Position numbers and translations under genes: made by a program. This document shows, piece after piece, positions 1 through 5,431 of a stretch of DNA of 5,431 nt. Positions within the stretch are counted from its first letter, which is position 1, and each line of letters opens with the position of its first letter. Source of the DNA: a bacterium (GTDB lineage Bacteria; Electryoneota; RPQS01); assembly GCA_018814465.1 (NCBI GenBank), contig JAHIZR010000191.1, positions 1 to 5,431 of the forward strand. Direction: 5' to 3'. The notes under the pieces were generated by a model, which saw nothing but the letters and a program-made list of their open reading frames with translations, was not told the DNA's origin and searched no databases.

Positions 1-1
1 C

Positions 2-1153
2 AGGATTACCATCAATCCCGAAGTGCTCCGGCACAACATCGAAGTCATTGACGGCTGGATGACAAAACACGGAGCCAACTGGACACTCGTTACCAAAGTC
101 CTCTGCGGTCACTCCGACACGCTGCACGTCCTGCAAAAATTAGGCGTGCGCTCCATGGGCGACTCTCGAATTGACAATTTGCAGGCCATCGAGCGCATCG
201 TCCCGAATTTCGAATCATGGTATCTGCGGCTGCCGCATCTTTCCGCCGTGCCTCAAATCGTCGCGGCGGCGGATGTCAGTTTGAATAGTGAAATCGAGAT
301 CATCAAGGCCATCAACAAAGAAGCGGGACGGCAGAATAAGCTTCATCGCATCATCGTCATGATTGAATTAGGCGATTTGCGCGAAGGCATCCTCCCCGGA
401 TCGCTGGTAGGATTCTACAAGCAGATCTTCGAGTTGCCGCACGTCGAAGTATTGGGAATCGGCGCCAATATCGGCTGTCTGGCGGGCGCGGTTCCTAACA
501 AGGATCAGTTGATGCAGCTGGCCCTTTATCGTGAACTGCTGGAATTGAAATTCGAGCGCAAGCTGCCCATGATTTCCGCCGGATCATCTTCCGTCCTGCC
601 CCTCTTGCTGGAAGAACAGGTTCCCAAAGCGATCAATCATTTCCGCATCGGCGAGGCGGTATTCTTAGGCACCGATTTGATCAACGCTGGGACGCTGCCG
701 GGGTTGCGCGATGATGCGATTACGCTGGAAGCCGAGATCATCGAAATCAAGGAGAAGAATCTGGTGCCGATGGGGGATACCAGTCTGATCACGCCCTTTG
801 ATAACGATTTGACGAATGATGAAAACGCAGAGACGAATCCCTATCGCCGGGGCTACCGTGTCATTGTGGCGATCGGTCAGCTTGATACGGATGTCGCCGG
901 ACTAACGCCGCGCCATCCCGGCTTCCGAATCGCGGGCGCGAGCAGCGATGTCACCGTGCTGAATATCGGGGAGGACGATGCCGGTCTGAAGATCGGCGGC
1001 ACGATTTCCTTCGGCGTCAACTATTCCGCCCTGCTGCGGCTGATGAGCGGCAAGTATACCGAGCAAGTCATTGAACCGCCGCTTGCCAAGTTCGCGGAGA
1101 AGCTGAAAGATACTGAACAGGTCAAAATTCCTCCCGTTGTTGAAACACTCTGA
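2..1153 (+). CDS. orr: Ornithine racemase family PLP-dependent racemase (5' end cut by window edge)
   Basis: Probable cytoplasmic PLP-dependent fold-type-III racemase that interconverts L- and D-ornithine. The reading frame is open from base 2 and codes R-I-T-I-N-P-E-V-L-R-H-N. This fits the usual Orr N-terminus, so the GTG at 23 is internal and only a few residues are missing. Counting the first visible residue as 1, 383 residues remain. The likely PLP lysine is Lys32 in 'TLVTKVLCGH' (codon 95-97). Other stretches recalled as typical of clostridial Orr are GDSRIDN (53-59), ELGDLREG (122-129), GIGANIGC (152-159), SAGSSS (192-197), RIGEAVFLG (215-223), AIGQLDTD (290-297) and AGASSD (311-316). 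It runs about 25 residues past the point where the Orr proteins I remember end. The gap to the symporter start is 53 bases with no visible terminator, so the two are probably one operon. The family is secure, but ornithine as substrate is inferred from family resemblance. Confidence 0.85.
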   Translation, partial: RITINPEVLRHNIEVIDGWMTKHGANWTLVTKVLCGHSDTLHVLQKLGVRSMGDSRIDNLQAIERIVPNFESWYLRLPHLSAVPQIVAAADVSLNSEIEIIKAINKEAGRQNKLHRIIVMIELGDLREGILPGSLVGFYKQIFELPHVEVLGIGANIGCLAGAVPNKDQLMQLALYRELLELKFERKLPMISAGSSSVLPLLLEEQVPKAINHFRIGEAVFLGTDLINAGTLPGLRDDAITLEAEIIEIKEKNLVPMGDTSLITPFDNDLTNDENAETNPYRRGYRVIVAIGQLDTDVAGLTPRHPGFRIAGASSDVTVLNIGEDDAGLKIGGTISFGVNYSALLRLMSGKYTEQVIEPPLAKFAEKLKDTEQVKIPPVVETL

Positions 1154-1194
1154 TTCTTGTCCATGATGGTTCTCGTACTCCAACAGCAGCGAGC

Positions 1195-1200
1195 AGGAGA
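1195..1200 (+). promoter_or_regulatory. Ribosome binding site that points to a CTG start for the symporter
   Basis: AGGAGA lies 6 bases upstream of an in-frame CTG at 1207-1209, which is near-ideal Shine-Dalgarno spacing. No ATG, GTG or TTG lies in that frame between the upstream in-frame stop (TGA 1141-1143) and GTG 1234. GTG 1234 has no good purine-rich motif at a proper distance. This is the main reason for placing the symporter start at CTG 1207. The motif sits inside a 15-codon ORF (1163-1210) whose TGA overlaps the CTG. Confidence 0.6.
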
Positions 1201-1206
1201 TTTGTT

Positions 1207-2631
1207 CTGACGCCTTTAATCATTCAGTGGACGGTGGTGATCGGCTATCTGATTTTTATCTTCGGTAAAGGAGTATCGAAGGCAAAACAGATTCAGACCA
1301 CCGACGATTTCCTGGTGGCCGGGCGCAACGTCGGCTGGTGGCTGTTGTTTGCCACGATGGGAGCGACGGTCATCGGAGGCGGCTATTCGATCGGCGCGGT
1401 CGCGCGCACCTATGAATTAGGATTACTGTGGGTGCTGATTTCGGTTGCCGGTTACCTGCAATTTATCTTTTCGGGATTGGTGGTGGCTCCGAAGTTTCGC
1501 GAAGCCAAGCTGTACACGGTCGCCGGTTATTTCGGTCATCGGTTCGGCGAGCGTCCGCGGCAGGTTGCGCTGATTCTGTCTCTGGTCTTTTCGGTGTTTA
1601 TTATCGCCGCTCAAATGGCGGCGTTCGGTTCAGTATTGAGTACGCTCATGCCCAGCGCCGCCGAGGGCGGATTCGACCTGAGATGGGTAATTCTGATCGG
1701 CGGCGCGATGGTCATCATCTACAGCACGGCGGGCGGACTGTTAGCGGTTATCTATACGGACATCTACCAGTTCATCGTGCTCTTTGTCGGCTTCGCGGTA
1801 ACGCTCTTCATCGGACTGCCGGATATTGTTTCGTCGTGGGGACACATTCAAGACATGATGCCGGAGAGCTTTTTTTCAGCGACCGGTACGAAGGGCTGGA
1901 TCTTCTTGATCACAACTTTTTTCGCCTTTCTGATGGGTGAGACTTTCGCTCCCGGTTATGCCACGCGGTTCTGCATCGGACGCGACATCGCTCACACAAA
2001 AAAGGGTATCGCCGGAATCGGTTTCTTCCTCGCCCTGACCTTTCCCGTGATACTTTTCTTCATCGCGCTGTACGCTCGCGTTCATCATCCCGGTCTTGAA
2101 CCGCAGCTTGCCTTAGGCGTTGTCGTCAAGCAGCTGCACAATCCTTTCTTCGCCGGACTGATCATCGCGGCGCTTTTAAGCGCGGTGATGTCATCGGCGG
2201 ATTCGGCTCTGAATTCCTGCACGGCGATTTTCGTCAAAGATATTTTTCAGCACCAGTTCGGCTGGCAGGCGCGCGGCGACAAACAACTCTTGCGCTGGGC
2301 GCGCTACTGCACCATCGGAGTCGGAGTATTTGCCACACTGATTGCTTTTTTCTGGCCGGATATCATCGGCTTACTGCTGTTTACTTATCATATCTGGGCG
2401 CCGGGCATCATTCTGCCGATAGTCATCGGTGCGATGACGAAGAAACATTCACCGCAATTAACCAAAGCGATTTTTCTAACGATGGTTATCTCCGTGATTT
2501 CGACGATGGTCTACCGCACCTTTACAGCAGCGGACAGCTTCGATCCGGCGGTCTTCGGTGTGCTCGTCTCCATTCTTGTGTATTTTATTATTCGTTTTAG
2601 TTATCGGGACAACCAACCAGCGACCGCATGA
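1207..2631 (+). CDS. Sodium:solute symporter (SSS family) permease
   Basis: Integral inner-membrane protein of the SSS family (PutP/PanF/SGLT type) that couples Na+ entry to solute uptake. From the CTG start it has 474 residues, a normal length, with about 13 hydrophobic segments. The CTG start adds nine residues (T-P-L-I-I-Q-W-T after the initiator) that complete the first membrane helix; starting at GTG 1234 would halve it. Numbered from CTG, visible family marks are FLVAGRNVGWW (about 35-45), the GGG-Y loop near 57-60, GGLLAVIYTDIYQ (176-188, the SSS signature) and YATRF (251-255). 'SAVMSSADSALNS' (325-337) includes Ser329/Ser330, which align with the Na+-site Ser340/Thr341 of PutP. The TGA stop overlaps the ATG of the next gene, so translation is probably coupled. 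The substrate cannot be read from sequence; the two racemases and amidohydrolase beside it suggest an amino acid or N-acyl amino acid. Confidence 0.9.
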   Translation: MTPLIIQWTVVIGYLIFIFGKGVSKAKQIQTTDDFLVAGRNVGWWLLFATMGATVIGGGYSIGAVARTYELGLLWVLISVAGYLQFIFSGLVVAPKFREAKLYTVAGYFGHRFGERPRQVALILSLVFSVFIIAAQMAAFGSVLSTLMPSAAEGGFDLRWVILIGGAMVIIYSTAGGLLAVIYTDIYQFIVLFVGFAVTLFIGLPDIVSSWGHIQDMMPESFFSATGTKGWIFLITTFFAFLMGETFAPGYATRFCIGRDIAHTKKGIAGIGFFLALTFPVILFFIALYARVHHPGLEPQLALGVVVKQLHNPFFAGLIIAALLSAVMSSADSALNSCTAIFVKDIFQHQFGWQARGDKQLLRWARYCTIGVGVFATLIAFFWPDIIGLLLFTYHIWAPGIILPIVIGAMTKKHSPQLTKAIFLTMVISVISTMVYRTFTAADSFDPAVFGVLVSILVYFIIRFSYRDNQPATA

Positions 2632-3776
2632 AAAAACTGACTGCATTGCGCCGAGAACTGCACACTCTGGCCGAACTTTCACACCACGAAGCGCGCACTT
2701 CTAATAGAATTCGCGACTGGCTGAAAGCGACTTCACCCGATGAGTTGATCGAGCAACTCGGCGGTCACGGAGTCGCAGCCATTTATCGCGGCCGGCAAGA
2801 CGGTCCGCGCGTGCTGCTTCGTTGTGATCTGGATGCCCTGCCGATTCCGGAAACCATTGACATCCCGCATGCTTCGCTGACGCCGGGTGTTGCGCATAAG
2901 TGCGGCCATGACGGTCACATGACAATCGCCTGCGGTTTGGCGGAAAAATTATCACAGCATCGTCCGGACTCCGGCACGGTAATACTGCTGTTTCAGCCCG
3001 CAGAAGAGACCGGCGAAGGCGCGAGCCTTGTGCTGGAAGACAGTAAGTTCGAGTCGCTTCAGCCCGATTTGGTTTTTGCGCTGCATAACCTGCCGGGCTT
3101 CCCGCTCAAACAGATCGTTGTGCGGGAAGGAACCTTCGCCGCGGCTTCCGTCGGCTGGACGGCGCACTTGACCGGAGCGACTTCGCATGCCGCGGAGCCG
3201 CAAGCCGGACGCAGTCCGACTCTGGCTCTGAGCAATCTGCTGTCATCATTGAGCGCGATTCCGCAGCAGTATACGGCACTGCAGGATCACGCTAAAGTCA
3301 CGGTGATTCATGCTCGCTTGGGCGAGCAAGCTTTCGGAACCTCGCCGGGCGAAGCGGTCATTATGGCGACAATTCGCGCCTATTCCGACGCAACATTGCG
3401 CAGGCTGACCGCGCGCTGTACCGAATTAGCCCAAAAGACCGCCGCCGTCTACGACTTGCAGTGCGGTGTCGGAACCTCGCAGGAATTTCCCGCCACCGTT
3501 AATCATCCCGACGCGGTGCGGATCATTCAGCATGCGGCAGCGCAATCAGGATTAGTAACTGCGACTCCGGACTCTCCCTTCGCCTGGTCGGAGGATTTCG
3601 GCTGCTTCACAGCGCGCTATAAAGGAGCCATGTTCGGCATCGGCGCGGGCGAGCAGCACCCCCCGCTGCATCATCCCGATTATGAATTTCCCGATGAACT
3701 GATCGAACCGGGCATCGAAATCTTCCGGCAAATCATCCGGCAGAGTACACAAAACAAGCTTCGGAACAGCAAATAA
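2628..3776 (+). CDS. M20 family (M20D-like) metal-dependent amidohydrolase
   Basis: Cytoplasmic two-metal hydrolase of the group that includes hippurate hydrolase, N-acyl-L-amino acid amidohydrolase, IAA-amino acid hydrolase and N-acetyl-diaminopimelate deacetylase. It removes an acyl group from an amino acid. The 382 residues show the whole family pattern: an N-terminal 'LRRELHTLAELS' (7-18), LRCDLDALPIPE (64-75), KCGHDGH (91-97, ligands Cys92 and His94), QPAEETGEGA (123-132, Glu126/Glu127 as catalytic base and ligand), ALHNLPG (151-157, His153), TSHAAEP (185-191, dimerisation domain), WSEDF (320-324) and PLHHPDYEF (346-354, His348 likely ligand). There is no signal peptide. ATG 2628 overlaps the symporter stop as ATGA with only a weak Shine-Dalgarno, so coupled translation is likely. 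All metal ligands look intact, so it should be active. The acyl group and amino acid are unknown; the context would suit N-acyl-ornithine or another N-acyl amino acid, which is inference. Confidence 0.9.
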   Translation: MKKLTALRRELHTLAELSHHEARTSNRIRDWLKATSPDELIEQLGGHGVAAIYRGRQDGPRVLLRCDLDALPIPETIDIPHASLTPGVAHKCGHDGHMTIACGLAEKLSQHRPDSGTVILLFQPAEETGEGASLVLEDSKFESLQPDLVFALHNLPGFPLKQIVVREGTFAAASVGWTAHLTGATSHAAEPQAGRSPTLALSNLLSSLSAIPQQYTALQDHAKVTVIHARLGEQAFGTSPGEAVIMATIRAYSDATLRRLTARCTELAQKTAAVYDLQCGVGTSQEFPATVNHPDAVRIIQHAAAQSGLVTATPDSPFAWSEDFGCFTARYKGAMFGIGAGEQHPPLHHPDYEFPDELIEPGIEIFRQIIRQSTQNKLRNSK

Positions 3777-4942
3777 TGGTTGGCACATCAATCCTCGAAA
3801 TCAGCGAATCGGCGCTGAAGCATAATCTGTCATTCCTGCGTAAGGTCATCGGACCGGAGGTGCGCTTCAGTTCCGTTGTCAAAGGATATGCTTACGGTCA
3901 CGGCTTCGCGGCGTTTATCCCCTTGGCGGAGAAATGCGGCATCGATCATTTCTCGGTCTTCAGCGCCGAGGAAGCGATCAAAGTCGCACGCGCCCGCACG
4001 CGCGACAGTGATGTGATGATCGTGGGGAGTATTACCGAGGACGAAATGGTCTGGGCGATTGAAAACGGCATTTCCTTTTATGTCTTCGACCGCGCGCGCT
4101 TGGAAACCGCGATGCAAACGGCGCAAAAGCTCAAGCTGCCGGCGCGAATTCATCTGGAACTGGAAACCGGCATGAACCGGCTGGGATTCGAGGAGAACGA
4201 TCTGGAAGCGGTGGCCGCGAAGCTGAAGGAAGCCAAGCATGACATTATGCTCGAAGGCGTCTGCACGCATTACGCCGGTGCGGAGAGCATCGGCAACTAT
4301 GTGCGCATTCAGCAGCAGATCGAACGCTTCAAAGCGATGTGTGAAACCTTAGAGCGCGCGGGCGTAACGATTCCCTGCCGCCATACCGCCTCCTCTGCCG
4401 CGACACTGACTTATCCCGAAACGCACATGGAAATGGTGCGCGTCGGCATCGCGCAGTACGGCTATTGGCCGAGTCAGGAAACGCGCATGCACTATCTGCT
4501 CCGGAACGGCGGCATGAACCTGCAGCCGCGTGCTGAACCGCTGCGGCGCGTCTTGCGCTGGAAAAGTAGTGTGATGAGTATCAAGGAGGTCGAACCGGGT
4601 GAGTTCGTGGGCTACGGCACGTCTTATCTCACGGAACGGAAATCCCGTTTCGCGGCGATTCCGGTCGGCTACAGCGCGGGCTTCAACCGCAATTTGAGTA
4701 ATCATGGTTATGTGCTGATCAGCGGGCGCCGCGCGCCGGTGGCGGGAATCATCAATATGAATATGATGATGGCGGATATCACCCACATTCCCGGCGTTCA
4801 GCCGGGCGACGAAGTCGTGCTGATCGGCAAACAGAAGCGCGGCGAAATTTCCGTTGGCGCCTTCAGCGATCTGACGCGCTTCCTGAACTACGAAGTCCTC
4901 GCCCGCCTCTCGCCGGACATAAAGCGCGAAGTCGTGAAATAA
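3776..4942 (+). CDS. alr: Alanine racemase family PLP enzyme
   Basis: Two-domain fold-type-III PLP racemase of the Alr family, 388 residues, a normal length. The barrel carries the PLP lysine Lys36 in VVKGYAYGHG (34-43) with Tyr40, then HLELETGMNRLGF (126-138, Arg135), THYAGAE (164-170, His165), HTASSAAT (203-210) and MVRVGIAQYGYWPS (220-233, Arg222). The C-terminal beta domain has FVGYGTSY (277-284), where Tyr280 is the second catalytic base, and IPVGYSAGF (295-303, Tyr299). Core catalytic residues are all present. Several positions differ from Geobacillus Alr by my recalled alignment: carbamylated Lys129 becomes Glu128, Arg309 becomes Ile325, Asp313 becomes Asn329 and Tyr354 becomes Pro380. 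The substrate may therefore be broader than, or different from, alanine. ATG 3776 overlaps the upstream stop as TAATG, and the gene ends in tandem stops TAATAA just before the terminator, as the last gene of the operon. It is unrelated at motif level to the first racemase of the block. Confidence 0.88.
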   Translation: MVGTSILEISESALKHNLSFLRKVIGPEVRFSSVVKGYAYGHGFAAFIPLAEKCGIDHFSVFSAEEAIKVARARTRDSDVMIVGSITEDEMVWAIENGISFYVFDRARLETAMQTAQKLKLPARIHLELETGMNRLGFEENDLEAVAAKLKEAKHDIMLEGVCTHYAGAESIGNYVRIQQQIERFKAMCETLERAGVTIPCRHTASSAATLTYPETHMEMVRVGIAQYGYWPSQETRMHYLLRNGGMNLQPRAEPLRRVLRWKSSVMSIKEVEPGEFVGYGTSYLTERKSRFAAIPVGYSAGFNRNLSNHGYVLISGRRAPVAGIINMNMMMADITHIPGVQPGDEVVLIGKQKRGEISVGAFSDLTRFLNYEVLARLSPDIKREVVK

Positions 4943-4966
4943 TAACCGAGCTTATCTATTGAAAAA

Positions 4967-4998
4967 GAGAAAGGCGAACCGTGCGGCTCGCCTTTCTT
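4967..4998. terminator. Bidirectional intrinsic terminator between convergent genes
   Basis: A perfect 9-bp inverted repeat, GAAAGGCGA (4969-4977) with TCGCCTTTC (4988-4996), extends outward by one A-T and one G-T pair and encloses a 10-base loop that can itself form a CC/GG pair. Read on the minus strand the hairpin is followed by TCTTTTTCAATAG, a good U-tract, so it should end the minus-strand gene well. On the plus strand, T-rich bases (CTTTCTT) make up the end of the stem but the following run is short, so it is a weaker terminator for the four-gene block. It lies 24 bases after the last plus-strand stop and about 20 bases from the minus-strand stop. Confidence 0.8.
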
Positions 4999-5016
4999 GG
5001 ATTAATGAAAGTACAA

Positions 5017-5431
5017 CTATTCGATTCCTAATAGTTTTCTCAGGTCGGATCGTTTGATTCTTATGCCACTTGGCAGGTTTTCCAGTACTCCGATTGATCC
5101 GACATATGCTTCAACCATATAAAATTGTGTATTAGAAAACTGTAAAATGCCGGGATGCGTGTAGGTCGTATCGGCTGTATAGTTCATGAAGTCCCACTCC
5201 TCGGTGTTGTCGGACTCAAAGAAGATCAGATAATAATCCACATCCTGAGGAGCACCGCAGGTGGTGGTCGTAACGGGCGACCAGTTCAGCACGACATCCG
5301 GGTAAACTGGAGTATCGGTCAGGTCTTCTACGGGGGCGGGATCGGCTCCGCAGCCGATATCCAGCGCGCCGATCAAACCGCAGGAACTCAGGAAGTCGCT
5401 GCAAGGCGAACAGCGGCTGATCGTGTAGTCG
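5017..5431 (-). CDS. C-terminal part of a probable secreted protein with a fibronectin-like domain
   Basis: The minus-strand frame is open from the window edge (base 5430 inward) to TAG at 5017-5019, giving 137 visible residues; the TTG at 5376 is not a convincing start. The first part is cysteine-rich (C-S-P-C, S-S-C-G, G-C-G-A). It is followed by 'PAPVEDL', a beta-rich stretch with VLNWSPVT, DVDYYLIFFES, TADTTYTHPG and FYMVEAYVG, and a charged end, RIKRSDLRKLLGIE. The pattern of alternating hydrophobics, the W near the second strand and the Tyr-rich strands suit a fibronectin type III-like beta-sandwich at the C-terminus of an exported or surface protein. I recall similar tails in secreted proteins of uncultured FCB-group bacteria. 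The codon use looks more AT-rich than that of the operon. The function and the N-terminus are outside what can be seen, and the gene has no evident link to the racemase operon. Confidence 0.75.
   Translation of the reverse strand, partial: DYTISRCSPCSDFLSSCGLIGALDIGCGADPAPVEDLTDTPVYPDVVLNWSPVTTTTCGAPQDVDYYLIFFESDNTEEWDFMNYTADTTYTHPGILQFSNTQFYMVEAYVGSIGVLENLPSGIRIKRSDLRKLLGIE

Noticed and set aside
23..25. GTG as the start of the first racemase
   Set aside because: The in-frame residues upstream (R-I-T-I-N-P-E) match the usual N-terminal strand of the Orr family and no ribosome binding site precedes it; the gene continues past the window edge.
1870..1876. Run of seven T in the symporter gene as a possible slippage or phase-variation site
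   Set aside because: The frame continues intact through Phe-Phe codons with normal family sequence on both sides; one short T run is not enough evidence.
1428..1940. A 170-codon plus-strand frame inside the symporter gene
   Set aside because: It is rich in Arg, Gly and His, has no family resemblance and overlaps conserved SSS motifs in the true frame.
137..2111. Leu codon TTA seems unusually often followed by a G-starting codon, especially as Leu-Gly (TTA GGN)
   Set aside because: Only a handful of cases by eye, and Gly/Ala/Val/Glu/Asp codons are common anyway; without a genome-wide count it is not a signal.
3830..4786. Two long minus-strand open frames (about 145 codons each) opposite the Alr-family gene
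   Set aside because: They lie wholly opposite a clear family member, have low-complexity His/Arg-rich translations and no recognisable domain; they are shadows of its codon use.

Overview
The window holds a compact plus-strand block of four genes (bases 2 to 4942), all apparently concerned with amino-acid handling. It is followed by a hairpin terminator and the 3' end of a convergent minus-strand gene for a probable secreted protein. The base composition is moderately GC-rich. There are no RNA genes, insertion sequences, CRISPR arrays or phage genes that I can see. The style of the minus-strand protein (a fibronectin-like 'NWSPVT...DYYLIFF...FYMVEAY' tail) resembles secreted proteins of uncultured bacteria of the Fibrobacteres-Chlorobi-Bacteroidetes group (Zixibacteria-like or Cloacimonetes-like lineages). 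I hold that placement loosely; it rests on recall, not a search.

Layout: (1) bases 2-1153, a racemase of the ornithine racemase (Orr) family, cut at its 5' end by the window edge. (2) Bases 1207-2631, a sodium:solute symporter that appears to start at CTG behind a good ribosome binding site. (3) Bases 2628-3776, an M20-family (M20D-like) zinc amidohydrolase, overlapping the symporter by ATGA. (4) Bases 3776-4942, an alanine-racemase family enzyme, overlapping the previous gene by TAATG. (5) A bidirectional hairpin terminator around 4967-4998. (6) Bases 5017-5431, minus strand, the C-terminal part of a secreted-type protein.

How the genes may work together (inference): the symporter imports an amino acid or an N-acyl amino acid, the amidohydrolase frees the amino acid, and two unrelated fold-type-III PLP racemases interconvert enantiomers. 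In clostridial oxidative ornithine degradation, Orr makes D-ornithine at the entry and the thiolase OrtAB releases D-alanine at the exit. An Orr-plus-Alr operon could therefore supply the racemase steps at both ends of that pathway. The genes that would prove this (ord, ortAB, oraSE) are not in the window and would have to lie upstream. A complication is that the fourth gene differs from textbook alanine racemase at several substrate-entrance positions, so its substrate may not be alanine.
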